NCBI GenBank assembly: GCA_025454875.1
Contig: JALONP010000020.1
Coordinates: forward strand, 1 to 64,000
DNA: 64,000 nucleotides
Direction of reading: 5' to 3'
Origin: Bacteroidia bacterium
GTDB lineage: Bacteria > Bacteroidota > Bacteroidia > UKL13-3
Shown here: positions 53,346-62,700 of the stretch, in pieces
How positions within the stretch are numbered: position 1 is the first letter of the stretch
Layout of the letters: every line of letters begins with the position of its first letter
Notes under the pieces: generated by a model
Told to the model about the DNA's origin: nothing
Seen by the model: the letters and a program-made list of their open reading frames with translations, nothing else
Database searches by the model: none
Translations under genes and position numbers: made by a program

Positions 53346-53414
53346 CCAAGAGTAAATCAAATAAGGTATGAATCCATTTTAGTGGTAAGGAGACGTAAGA
53401 CATTGAAATTAATT

Positions 53415-53693
53415 ATGTTCAAACTCCATTATATCTATATCTTAGAATGTGCAGTTAAATCCTTTTACATTGATGTAACCTATAGTTTTAAAGGAGTTTA
53501 TACAAAATCGTAACAGGCGAAATGAAGAATGTTACACTTATACAAGAAGACCAGTTGCATTAGTTTATCATGAATCCTATCGCGATTTTAAACAAACAAT
53601 ACAAAGAGAAAAGCAGCTAAAAGGTTGGGCAAGAGCAAAAAAATCGCCTTGATAAAGAATGATTTAAACGGGTTGAAACAACTGTCGAAATAA
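53415..53693 (+). pseudogene. Frameshifted GIY-YIG endonuclease domain gene
   Basis: A UPF0213-like single-domain GIY-YIG nuclease broken by two frameshifts. Frame one gives MFKLHYIYILECAVKSFYI before a stop near 53513; here the Gly of the second motif is Asp (YIDVT). The next frame gives YTYTRRPVALVYHESYRDF and REKQLKGWARAKK, the conserved Arg- and Lys-rich core with the metal-binding Glu. A second shift at an A run then restores ALIKNDLNGLKQLSK to a TAA at 53691. All the expected parts are in order, so this is a recently broken gene. Confidence 0.8.
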
Positions 53694-53842
53694 AGATATA
53701 ACCAGTAGGATTTAATTATGTCCCCATGCCTCAGCTCGATAAACTCACTGTGATATTGGGACGTAATAATTGTAACCTACTCTGTCTGGATGAGTTCATC
53801 GAACCGTGACGATATTCATAAACCTTTGTTCAAGTAATTTGT

Positions 53843-53850
53843 TAGTTTTG
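53843..53850 (+). promoter_or_regulatory. nfu -7 element TAGTTTTG
   Basis: Exact TAnnTTTG match ending 20 bases before the ATG at 53871. TTTG at 53825-53828 lies only 14 bases upstream, shorter than usual spacing for a -33 box. Confidence 0.55.
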
Positions 53851-53870
53851 TAGAATATTTCTAAATAACC

Positions 53871-54446
53871 ATGACTGAAGTAAAAGAATACCTTGATGTA
53901 TATGCGGAGGAAACTCCAAACCCTGAAACGATGAAATTCGTTTTTAACAAAATGATTTTGCCTGATGACAGTGCTGATTTTCCAACACGTGACAGCGCAG
54001 GACCATCTCCTTTAGCAAAAAATTTGTATGAATTCAATTTTGTGAATGGTGTATTTATCATGAATAATTTTGTAACCATTACTCGAACCGAAGGGGCAGA
54101 TTGGGCAGATATCATTCCGATTGTTCGCGAGTTTTTGAAATCATATGTAGATGCAAAAGAGCCTATCCTATTTAAAACAGAAAAAAGCGCAATGGGTGAT
54201 TGGGGTGCCGATAATGTAACCGTTGCAAAAATTATTGATGTGCTTGATACCTACGTAAAGCCTGCTGTTGAAGTTGATGGTGGAATGATTTCGTTTAAAT
54301 CGTTTGACAATGGTGTTGTAACAGTAGAAATGAAAGGATCATGTAGCGGTTGCCCTTCATCTACGGTTACATTAAAACGTGGAATTGAAGGCATGTTGCA
54401 ACGCATGGTGCCAGAAGTAAAAGAAGTAATTGCAGAAGCACTTTAA
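53871..54446 (+). CDS. nfu: NifU-like iron-sulfur carrier (Nfu)
   Basis: Assembles or carries a 4Fe-4S cluster and hands it to target apoproteins such as the radical SAM enzymes found in this window. The 191 residues have an Nfu_N domain (about 8-95, ETPNPETMKFVFNKMIL, GVFIMNNFVTITR, and WADIIPIVREFLKSY) and a C-terminal NifU domain (about 115-191) with the cluster-binding C158-SG-C161 (KGSCSGCPSSTVTLKRGIE). The CPAVEVDGG-type segment reads KPAVEVDGGMISF. It is monocistronic with a good terminator. Confidence 0.92.
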   Translation: MTEVKEYLDVYAEETPNPETMKFVFNKMILPDDSADFPTRDSAGPSPLAKNLYEFNFVNGVFIMNNFVTITRTEGADWADIIPIVREFLKSYVDAKEPILFKTEKSAMGDWGADNVTVAKIIDVLDTYVKPAVEVDGGMISFKSFDNGVVTVEMKGSCSGCPSSTVTLKRGIEGMLQRMVPEVKEVIAEAL

Positions 54447-54462
54447 CTAAAATATAATGATG

Positions 54463-54498
54463 CTAAAGCCTCTTTTCCTTCAGGAAAAGGGGCTTTTT
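54463..54498 (+). terminator. nfu terminator
   Basis: The stem AAAGCC-CTTTTCC pairs with GGAAAAGG-GGCTTT (one bulged base) around a TCA loop, then Ts. It starts 17 bases past the nfu stop. Confidence 0.85.
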
Positions 54499-54535
54499 GT
54501 TGAATAAAAAAGCCCCAACTTTCGTTGAGGCTTTG

Positions 54536-54615
54536 TACCCAGAGCCGGGGTCGAACCGGCACGGTTTCCCACTAGTGTTTGAGACTAGCGCGTCTACCAA
54601 TTCCGCCATCTGGGC
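54536..54615 (-). tRNA. tRNA-Leu (CAA)
   Basis: An 80-nt class II tRNA on the minus strand. The acceptor GCCCAGA pairs with TCTGGGT (first pair G-T) with discriminator A. The D arm has GGTAGACGCG. The anticodon stem CTAGT/ACTAG encloses CTCAAAC (anticodon CAA). A short variable arm (GTGGGAAACCG) and the T arm with GGTTCGACCCC follow. CCA is not encoded. Its first 18 nucleotides are duplicated 124 bases away at 54722-54739. Confidence 0.92.
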
Positions 54616-54666
54616 ATATTTTCATTGGCGTCTACTCCCGAAACAATCGAAATCTTTGATTTCGCT
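54598..54666. repeat. 69-bp direct repeat, copy 1 (tRNA-Leu 5' end)
   Basis: Identical to 54722-54790 over 69 bases. The first 18 bases are the 5' end of the tRNA-Leu gene. The rest contains nested inverted repeats (GAAATC/GATTTC and, with the flank, CGAAACA/TGTTTCG). Confidence 0.9.
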
Positions 54667-54721
54667 CTGTTTCGAGGATTCTCGATAAACTACGTTAGCG
54701 AAGCTAACTGGTTTATCGGAA
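54667..54721. other. 55-bp palindrome-rich insert between the repeats
   Basis: Holds CGAG-GATT-CTCG, then GATAAAC pairing with GTTTATC around an inner GTTAGC-GAA-GCTAAC hairpin. The whole insert can fold as stem-loops. It has no coding capacity. Confidence 0.75.
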
Positions 54722-54790
54722 CAATTCCGCCATCTGGGCATATTTTCATTGGCGTCTACTCCCGAAACAATCGAAATCTTTGATTTCGCT
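54722..54790. repeat. 69-bp direct repeat, copy 2
   Basis: Exact copy of 54598-54666. It carries 18 bases of the tRNA-Leu 5' end but no tRNA body follows. Confidence 0.9.
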
Positions 54791-54943
54791 ATTTGAGCCT
54801 TGACCTACATGAATTCCCAATTATTCCGCTGGCAAATGAGGGGCAAATATACATAAATGTAAAAGCGGTGCAAACCCTTTTTTCGGATTTTAGCTTGCTG
54901 CTTCACTACCAGAAGTTTAATTGCCTCAGGCAAAAACCACCAT
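54791..54943. other. Intergenic stretch upstream of tRNA-Leu
   Basis: Lies between the repeat and the 3' end of the oxygenase gene. No hairpin terminator or gene seen. Confidence 0.4.
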
Positions 54944-55717
54944 TTAATGATTGGCCGTTTTGCTTTTGGTAAACTTGCTTTTCAACCGTACTGCAGGTAC
55001 CCAAATTTTAGAAAGCAAGTACTTGATTGGGTTATTTTTTTCAACGTGCCAAACAGTAGTCCTGCTCGCTTCCAAAGGTTGTTCGTGTAGTGAAAATGCA
55101 TATGCGGCAATAGATGTTCTGTATTTACCTTCAGGAAATTGGATAGGATCATAACCATGCAAGGTATAACCACGACTGTGCATCACAACAAAGCGGTTAA
55201 ATGGTACTTCCACTTCCGTTTTGTCGCCTGTTTCGCTGTGCTCCAAACGAAGGTGACCTTTGTATTCAGGTTTCCAGTCTTTGTTTAAATAAAGCAATAA
55301 ATTCAGGTTGCGGAACCACGTTTCTTTTAGAGGGTGGTAGTTAAAATCAGCATGCATATCCAAAAAACTACCTTTTTTGCCCTGGTGAATTCCACCTCCA
55401 TAAAAATCGGCATCAATAAACACATCTTCGTTTGTTACAAATTGAATCCAATCCTGGAAACGCTTTGATGTTAAATCGTTAAACAGCTCTTGGAAAATAC
55501 CTCCCATTGTCCAAAATTTCGACTTCTCAAACTTGTTCTTCGCAAATACATAATCAGCGCTTTCGGTTTCTATTTCTGGAATGCTTTTATACAACTCTTC
55601 TGCTTTTTCGGTCAATAAAAAACCATCAACTGCAACAAGGCAAAACGGTTTTGCTGTTAAAAATTGTTGTCTAAAAGAGTCTTTATTCGCTTCGAGGTAT
55701 TCAAAGTTAATCACCAT
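54944..55717 (-). CDS. 2-oxoglutarate/Fe(II) oxygenase, prolyl hydroxylase-like
   Basis: A non-heme iron dioxygenase of 257 residues with the double-stranded beta-helix fold. The iron ligands fit H122-x-D124 (FLDMHADFNYHP) and H187 (YTLHGYDP), with R200 (KYRTSIAAYAFS) for 2-oxoglutarate. LRLEHSETGDKTEVEVPFNRFVVMH matches the central strands. It may hydroxylate a protein prolyl or other side chain; the substrate is unknown. A basic C-terminal tail (KLKSKFTKSK-like) follows a hydrophobic segment. It stands alone. Confidence 0.8.
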   Translation of the reverse strand: MVINFEYLEANKDSFRQQFLTAKPFCLVAVDGFLLTEKAEELYKSIPEIETESADYVFAKNKFEKSKFWTMGGIFQELFNDLTSKRFQDWIQFVTNEDVFIDADFYGGGIHQGKKGSFLDMHADFNYHPLKETWFRNLNLLLYLNKDWKPEYKGHLRLEHSETGDKTEVEVPFNRFVVMHSRGYTLHGYDPIQFPEGKYRTSIAAYAFSLHEQPLEASRTTVWHVEKNNPIKYLLSKIWVPAVRLKSKFTKSKTANH

Positions 55718-55785
55718 ACGTTTGTGTTTTAGTTATCAAAAATGCCCGTTCTGGGCATGTAAAAATAGGACAATTATCAACTTAA

Positions 55786-57285
55786 TCAATTAGAAGGAAT
55801 CAATGCCATGCCCATTCGCACACGTTGGGCCACATATCCTTTGGCATCATAGTTTTTATACGTTAATGCCTGCTCAAAATACAATTTGGCCAAATCATAA
55901 TACCTTAACTGAATATACACATTGCCCATTTGCAGGCAACTCATGGGAGCAAATTCATAGTTGGTTGATTGTGTTTGTTCAATTGCTTGCGAAAAGTACG
56001 TTAAGGCTTTGGCATATTTACCATATTCTTGCATCAAACGGCCTGCCCTGTAGGCAAATTCGCCTCGTTGGTAAATGCTTGGCAGTACCTTGGGGTTAAT
56101 TTGTTTTAGCACATCCTCTGCTGCTTTGTAATACCCTCCATCAAATAGCAAACGCATACGCAAAATACCTGCTGATGGAAAAATACCTACTGCTTGCTCT
56201 TTATCCACTGCCCTATCTTCATCATCTGCTGTGCCATATGAATTTGCCATCTTCCTGTATACTTTATAATGCAGGGTATCTCCTTCCAACCATGAAATCC
56301 AAGCTAATTTTTGGTAAGCATCTCGTTTGTGAAGTTTACCCTTGTAAAAGGTTACAAACTTTTTAAACCCAATGGCTGCATCTTCATCAAGCCTGTTTAA
56401 TTTGGCAAGTCCTAATTGGTAATCAAGTTCAAAAAAATCACCGTACTCATTTCCTTTGGGGGCTTTACTCAAAACTAAAATTGCTTCATCATTATTACCT
56501 GTTCGGGCCGCAATAAAGCCCCTTAAATAACAGTGCAGCGGATTGGTAGCATAATCGTTGGTAAAGGCTTCACACGACTCCCAACTTTTATATCGGTTAC
56601 CAAAGTAAAACTGCAATAACGTGTGGTAAAATTGTGCACTTTGCCAATCAAGTTTGGTTGCTGGCGTTACAGGGCATGATTGAAGGTAAGACTCAATTTG
56701 TGCAAACCCTTGCTGATAGTTTCCATGCATCCCAACTATTTTCAACATCCAATGAAACTGGTCAGGTAATGTTCCCAAAACAGCATTGATAAAACCCAAT
56801 GTTTTTAAGTTGGCTTTATAGTTGGGAAAAAGTTGGTGGTTCTTTTGAATAAGGTTCCAAGCGGTTCGTAAATCTTTTGCCCCGCCCAAGTATTCCTCAT
56901 GCATTAGCTTAAGAACAGCCCAATGCAAATGAATTTCGGCTTGGGTATACAAAGCAACGGGCGATGTTTGCGGAATGGAACGCATGCGCTGCAAGTGTTT
57001 TTGCTGATTGGGTAATCTACGCTTAAAATCTTCGTACGATTGGTTACCTACCAATGTGTAATAATCCACCATGTGAGCTAAATACACCGTTGCAACTTGG
57101 TCGTCATTTGCCAACAGTTGCATTGCCTTATCCAACTTATATTGGTAAATGCAATCAATCGCTTGTAACTGCTTGCTTGTCCAAGCAAAATCAGTTTGTT
57201 CCGCATGCACACAAAGCAAAAAGAGTTGAAATGCTAACGCAATTCCAACTCTTTTACTTCTTGAAAGAATGGTTATTCTTTTCAA
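55786..57285 (-). CDS. Exported TPR-like helical repeat protein
   Basis: A 499-residue protein with an N-terminal hydrophobic segment (about 12-28, VGIALAFQLFLLCVHA) that acts as signal peptide or anchor. The rest is helical and partly of tetratricopeptide type: the last 150 residues include YQRGEFAYRAGRLMQEYGKYAKALTYFSQAIEQT-like units and LQMGNVYIQLRYYDLAKLYFEQAL, a good TPR. The earlier part has weaker repeats. It probably works in the periplasm as a scaffold; no catalytic residues seen. Its gene follows the zinc-ribbon protein gene, whose stop is directly adjacent to its start. Confidence 0.7.
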   Translation of the reverse strand: MKRITILSRSKRVGIALAFQLFLLCVHAEQTDFAWTSKQLQAIDCIYQYKLDKAMQLLANDDQVATVYLAHMVDYYTLVGNQSYEDFKRRLPNQQKHLQRMRSIPQTSPVALYTQAEIHLHWAVLKLMHEEYLGGAKDLRTAWNLIQKNHQLFPNYKANLKTLGFINAVLGTLPDQFHWMLKIVGMHGNYQQGFAQIESYLQSCPVTPATKLDWQSAQFYHTLLQFYFGNRYKSWESCEAFTNDYATNPLHCYLRGFIAARTGNNDEAILVLSKAPKGNEYGDFFELDYQLGLAKLNRLDEDAAIGFKKFVTFYKGKLHKRDAYQKLAWISWLEGDTLHYKVYRKMANSYGTADDEDRAVDKEQAVGIFPSAGILRMRLLFDGGYYKAAEDVLKQINPKVLPSIYQRGEFAYRAGRLMQEYGKYAKALTYFSQAIEQTQSTNYEFAPMSCLQMGNVYIQLRYYDLAKLYFEQALTYKNYDAKGYVAQRVRMGMALIPSN

Positions 57286-58038
57286 TTAAATATTTACTTC
57301 TTCGGCCAGAACATTATCTACAAGTACACGACCGCAATGTTCGCATACCAATATTTTCTTGCGTTGTTTAATATCAGATTGACGTTGAGGTGGGATTTTT
57401 GCAAAACAACCACCGCAGCTATCACGAACAATCACCGCTACTCCAATACCATTTTTCACACTGCCTCTGATTTTATTGTAAGATACCAATAAGCGGTCTT
57501 CAATTACTGTTGAAGCCTCATCTCTGCCTTTTAACAGCAACTTCTCTTCCTTGTCGGTTTCTTCAACAATCATATCCAACTCAGATTTCTTGTTTTTCAA
57601 ATCTTGCATGCGGCCCTCTAGTTCAACATGCACCGACTCCACTTGTTGTTTTTTATTTTCGATATCAAACTGGCTGTTTTTGATACGCTTTTCAGCAGCT
57701 TGCACTTCAAGACCTTGAATTTCAATTTCTTTGTTCAAAGCATCAAACTCCCTATTGTTTTTCACGTTATCTAACTGCTTCTCATATTTTTTGATAAGCG
57801 CCTTAGCGTCAAGAATACGCGTTTTGTTGTTCGAAATTGCCTCTTCAGCGTTTTTGATATCGTTTTTGAAGTTCTCGATACGGGTATTTAATCCAGCGAT
57901 ATCGTCTTCCAAATCAGCTACTTCCATTGGAAGCTCACCACGTACCGCACGCAATTTGTCTATTTTAGAGTCAATTACTTGCAATTTGTACAAGGCTTTT
58001 AATTTTTGCTCAACGCTGATTTCAGTTGCTACTGCCAT
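57286..58038 (-). CDS. Coiled-coil protein with C4 zinc ribbon
   Basis: A 250-residue cytoplasmic protein. Residues about 20-185 form a long, charged coiled coil (EDDIAGLNTRIENFKNDI, and ELEGRMQDLKNKKSELD). The C-terminal 50 residues have a C4 zinc ribbon with CGGC at DSCGGCFAKIPPQ and CEHC at ILVCEHCGRVLV, as in the zf-RING_7/CT398 (PF02591) family. The biological role of that family is poorly known (rRNA or secretion links have been proposed). It is co-directional with nif3, whose stop is only 3 bases upstream, so they form one transcript. In other bacteria these two genes are often adjacent. Confidence 0.85.
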   Translation of the reverse strand: MAVATEISVEQKLKALYKLQVIDSKIDKLRAVRGELPMEVADLEDDIAGLNTRIENFKNDIKNAEEAISNNKTRILDAKALIKKYEKQLDNVKNNREFDALNKEIEIQGLEVQAAEKRIKNSQFDIENKKQQVESVHVELEGRMQDLKNKKSELDMIVEETDKEEKLLLKGRDEASTVIEDRLLVSYNKIRGSVKNGIGVAVIVRDSCGGCFAKIPPQRQSDIKQRKKILVCEHCGRVLVDNVLAEEVNI

Positions 58039-58041
58039 ATG

Positions 58042-59142
58042 TTATAGATAAAAATATTGAATTGGATTCGTATTGGTTTCCGATAAAAGGACGGCAAATG
58101 TAGGAAATTTTTCGAGAATAACATCCCGAATCAGGTGTTTGGTAAAAAATTCGCTTTCATAGTGGCCAATATCTGCAATCATTGTTTGTTGCTCACTATC
58201 AAAAAATTCGTGGTACTTAACATCGGCTGTAACAAATACATCGGCTTTAGCCGCTTTAGCTGCGCCCAACAAAAAACTTCCGGCTCCGCCACAAATGGCC
58301 ACCTTACGTATGCTTGCCGGACCATTTGTATAACGTATTACCTTCACATTCATTTGCTTATACAGCAATTGCAAAAAATCGGCTTGGGGCATTGGCTCTG
58401 GTAATTCGCCAATCATACCTGCTCCTACTAATTGATGATTTTGCTCAAGCTGGTAAATATCATAGGCGACTTCCTCATATGGATGACTCTGTTTAAGCGC
58501 TGTTATCACCTTTTTTTGCAACCATTTAGGGAAAACCGTTTCAATCCTCACCTCTCCTTCTTGATGATCTTCACCTGGCTTGCCTACAAATGGTGTTGTT
58601 TGTGAACCGCCTCTAAAAGTACCGGTTCCGTTTACCAAAAAACTGCAATGATCATAGTTACCTACATGCCCGCAACCCGCATCAAACAAAGCTTGTTGTA
58701 CATTTTGTAAATGAGATTGCGGAACATACGTAACCAATTTATTTAATTGACCAGCGCTTGGCGCCAAAATTTGTACCTGCTTCAACCCAATACGTTCGGC
58801 AATTTGGTGATTTACCCCAAACCTTACTGAGTCTAAATTGGTATGGATGGCATAGATGGCAATATCGTTCTTAATGGCCTTAATAATGGTACGCTCTACA
58901 TAATTGTTTCCATTAAGCCTGCGCAAGCCTTTAAACACAATTGGATGATGCGCAATTACAAGGTTGCATTGCTTTTGAATTGCTTCATTTATGACTTCTT
59001 CGGTGCAATCAAGACTTACCAAAATACCAGTCACACCTTGTTCGGGGGTACCAGTAATAAGCCCGGCATTGTCGTATGATTCTTGTAACGATGGAGGCGC
59101 CAATTGCTCAAGCAACTGGGTAAAGTGAGCGACTGAATGCAT
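58042..59142 (-). CDS. Nif3-like dinuclear metal centre protein
   Basis: A NIF3/DUF34 family protein of 366 residues, the long type with a middle insertion (about 125-230) as in YqfO. The metal-binding motifs are SLDCTEEVINEA, LVIAHHPIVFKGLRRL (His pair) and the C-terminal IADIGHYESEFF with His and Glu. GGAGSFLLGAAKAAKADVFVTADVKYHEF contains further conserved residues. It is often labelled GTP cyclohydrolase 1 type 2, but the true activity is unresolved. It forms a unit with the zinc-ribbon protein gene. Confidence 0.88.
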   Translation of the reverse strand: MHSVAHFTQLLEQLAPPSLQESYDNAGLITGTPEQGVTGILVSLDCTEEVINEAIQKQCNLVIAHHPIVFKGLRRLNGNNYVERTIIKAIKNDIAIYAIHTNLDSVRFGVNHQIAERIGLKQVQILAPSAGQLNKLVTYVPQSHLQNVQQALFDAGCGHVGNYDHCSFLVNGTGTFRGGSQTTPFVGKPGEDHQEGEVRIETVFPKWLQKKVITALKQSHPYEEVAYDIYQLEQNHQLVGAGMIGELPEPMPQADFLQLLYKQMNVKVIRYTNGPASIRKVAICGGAGSFLLGAAKAAKADVFVTADVKYHEFFDSEQQTMIADIGHYESEFFTKHLIRDVILEKFPTFAVLLSETNTNPIQYFYL

Positions 59143-59152
59143 TTGTGCTGGG

Positions 59153-59590
59153 TTATTTTACAAATTGACCCGACATTAAATAATAGGCGGTAGCTGCAGG
59201 CAGTGTGGCATGTTTTACCGTTACCACATAAAATTTCCCTTCGTTGCTAATTTCTGAAATAACTGAATCAATTTGGTAATCAGGAAAACGTTTGTTCAAA
59301 TCCTTTTTTACATTATTAGGCAATTTGGAAGCTTGAAGTGTTTCCACGCGGTTAATCCATTCACCGGTTTTGGTGTATGCAAATGTGTATGTATGCTCTG
59401 CATCTTGAATCCAGTCAACTGTATATTTATCAGGATACTCTTTCCAAACATCAGATTCTTTGCTCAAGGTATTTTGAACATTGTACGTTTTAATAACAGC
59501 TGCCGGAACCTCCGATTCTTTTACAACCTTTTGCCCATAAGCATAAGAGATTGCAAATAATGAGAATACAATGGTTGTAATTTTTTTCAT
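59153..59590 (-). CDS. Exported PepSY-like domain protein
   Basis: A 145-residue secreted protein. Its signal peptide is MKKITTIVFSLFAISYAYG. The mature part resembles the PepSY-like (beta-lactamase-inhibitor-like) family found widely in Bacteroidota: VPAAVIKTYNVQ, then W-x-Y-P-D-K-Y-T-V-D, a GEWINRVETL strand, and the PNNVKKDLNKRFPDYQID helix. It probably acts in the periplasm, perhaps as an inhibitor or scaffold. It lies 10 bases past the nif3 start region, in the same direction, so it may be read into that transcript. Confidence 0.75.
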   Translation of the reverse strand: MKKITTIVFSLFAISYAYGQKVVKESEVPAAVIKTYNVQNTLSKESDVWKEYPDKYTVDWIQDAEHTYTFAYTKTGEWINRVETLQASKLPNNVKKDLNKRFPDYQIDSVISEISNEGKFYVVTVKHATLPAATAYYLMSGQFVK

Positions 59591-59716
59591 GTGTATTATT
59601 TTTATGCAAAATAGGGCAATAGGCTAAAAAATCAATACCGAATAGTTTGATGTGCGTTAATTTTTGTTCTTCTTTGAACAATTGAAGCACCGCTCAAAAA
59701 TAATACATCACCAACC

Positions 59717-62700
59717 ATGGCTAATCGGTATTTAAAACCTGCTTATTTTTTAATCATTACCACCATTATACTAGCTACAGGGCTCAACAAAGTTTTGGCT
59801 CAAAACAAACCCTATCGTGACGCCTCTAATCCGCATTACTGGAAAAACAGGAAACCCTTTGAGGGATATTGGCAACAAGATGTGGCTTACCGCATTAAAG
59901 CAAACATTGACGACCAAACGGATATTGTTGATGCAGAGATGGAGCTTACGTATTACAATAACTCACCTGATACGCTAATGTTCCTTTACTTTCACCTTTA
60001 CCAAAATGCATTTATTAAAGGCGGTTATTTAGAACAACTGAACCTTGCCAATAACTTTAAGCAACAGTTTGGTCCCTATGAAGCAAATGGCAAAGGCACT
60101 GAAATTGAATCGGTAGAAATTATTCAAGCCGGTGGTTCAATGCCACGTTACACAGACGAATTTGGGAACATGGCAGTAGTAGATCCAATTGCTACTCGTT
60201 ACAAAGCAACTCCTTGGATAGATTACAGCATTATGCGGGTTGACCTGCAAAAGCCTTTGTTACCGCAATCATCACTTGTGATTAAAATTAAATTTAAAAC
60301 CTATTTCGATGCTGGAGGCAACCAACGCAGGCGCATGAAAACCTTTACCGATAATTGGGGCAATAAACAATATGATGGGGTGCATTGGTATCCGCGCATT
60401 TGCGTTTATGATCGAAAATTTGGTTGGGAAACCGACCAGCATTTAGGCAAAGAATTTTATGGCGAATACGGGAGTTATGATGTGGAGTTAACCTTTCCCA
60501 ATCATTTTGTGGTTGATGCCACAGGCGAATTACAAAACAGAGAATCAGTATTGCCAGCCGATTTACGAGCCAAATTGGATATTAAAAATTTTAAAGACAA
60601 ACCTTGGGATGAAAAGCCCTCTGTTGTAATTACTCCTGATGGTTCAAAAAAAACATGGCATTTTAAATCCATCAATACGCATGATTTTGCTTGGGTAGCC
60701 GACCCTACTTTTAGGATTGGTGAACAAACTCTCACATTGGCAAATGGCGAAACAGTTTCGTGTATAGCACTTGCTCAAGAACCCCATGCACGTGGTTGGC
60801 AAGATGCCGCTGCATTTACCGCCAAGGTAATCGATGTTTACTCAACTGATATTGGTGCATATGCATACCCCAAAATGATTGTTGCCGACGCACGCGATGG
60901 AATGGAATACCCTATGTTAACATTGGATGGCGGATCGAGCCCAAGTTATTATGGTTTGCTTGCACACGAAGTTGGCCATAATTGGTTTTTTGGAATGGTA
61001 GGTACTAACGAGACTTACAGAGCAAGTCTTGATGAAGGTTTCACCCAATTTTTAACCAACTGGAGCATGACCCGCATTTTTGGAGAAGTAAAACCTACTG
61101 CTCAAAATCCAAACCCAATGAGCCGCATGGACCAAACGGTGTACTGGGGGTATTTAAGAGATGCGATTAAAAACCAAGATGCGTTTTTAAATACACATAG
61201 TGATGATTTTGATGGGGCACTAAACCACGGAGGCGGCTACGGACATGTGTATTACAAAACCGCAACCATGTTGTACAACCTGCAATATGTGCTTGGCGAT
61301 AGTTTGTTTTTAGGGGCGATGCAACATTATTTCAACCAATGGAAAATGTGCCATCCATACACCGAAGATTTTCGAAACTCCATTACACAATACACTAAAG
61401 CTGATTTGAATTGGTTTTTTGACCAATGGTTGGAAACGACCAAACGTATTGATTACGGCATTACCGAAGTAGAACTTGAAAAGAAAATTTACAAAGAAGG
61501 AACCAAAGAAGAAACTGCGCGTGAATATGAAATTGAATTTATGCGGTATGGTGAAATGCAAATGCCGATTGACTTTACGGTTGTATTAAAAGACTCATCT
61601 ATTTATAAATATACCATACCGAATACCTATTTTGCTAAAAAAGAAAAAGACAGAACTGTACTACCTGTTTGGAGAGGTTGGGGTAAACTGAATCCGGAAT
61701 ATGAAGCGGTGATTACATTGCCTGCAAAATCAGAAATCAAAAATGTAATCATTGACCCTACTTATCGCCTAGCAGATATAGACCAACGGGATAATAGCAG
61801 CAAAGCTCCTGTGTATTTTAGTTTTGATGACTTTAAAAAGGATGCACCCGATCGCAAGCATTATACCTTAACTTGGCGTCCGGATATTTGGTACAATAGC
61901 ATTGATGGAATCAAAGCTGGATTGAACCTAAGTGGAAATTACCTGAACACAAAGGATGTATTTAGGGCAACCGTTTGGGCTAATACCACCTTGTTAAATG
62001 ATTACACAGGTAAGGCGAGCAATCCACTGAATGCAACATTTTATTACCGTGATTTTGTTCGAAAGCACACGTACCTTAGGTATGATTTAAGGTACTTAGA
62101 TGGTTTAATTTATGCGGTATTTGGCGTAGATAATGAGCGCAAGATTGGTGCAAACACAAACCTTTTAACTGAAATTTATTTTAAAGGATTGAGGCGGAAC
62201 GGAGCTGCCAATTTGGATTATTTACTCTACCCTACTCAATGGAATGCCAATGAAAGCAACAACACGTTAAATATTGACATGACGGTGAGTTATTCGTATT
62301 CAAAAGGGTTTGGTGAATACAAACAAGGACTTCGCGCATCCTTTTTATCGGATTATGCATACTCAAGTATTTACTTGCAATGGATTAACCAACACCAACT
62401 TTCTAAATTTGAATTGCGCTCACGCTTTTTTGTGCAAGCAATTACAGGCGATGATATTGCTCCCGAATCACAGTTGTTTTTAGCAGGTGCCAACCCAGAA
62501 GAAATGATGGAAAATAAATTTATCCGATCGCGCGCATTTGTGCCCACTTCTTGGTTAGCTTATGGAAATAATACCAACCATTTTCATGCAGGTGGAGGAT
62601 TAAACATCAGGGGTTATGCCGGTTATCTTGTTCCCGACAATGTATTAAACACACAAGTGTATTTGTATGCAGGTAACTTGGGTGGATCGATGAATATTGA

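Noticed and set aside
53101-53403. 100-codon minus-strand frame
   Set aside because: Coincides with the hairpin-rich repeat, and this kind of translation recurs in Bacteroidota intergenic repeats; not treated as a gene.
54722-54739. Possible second tRNA-Leu
   Set aside because: Only the first 18 bases of the tRNA are present; no anticodon or T arm follows.
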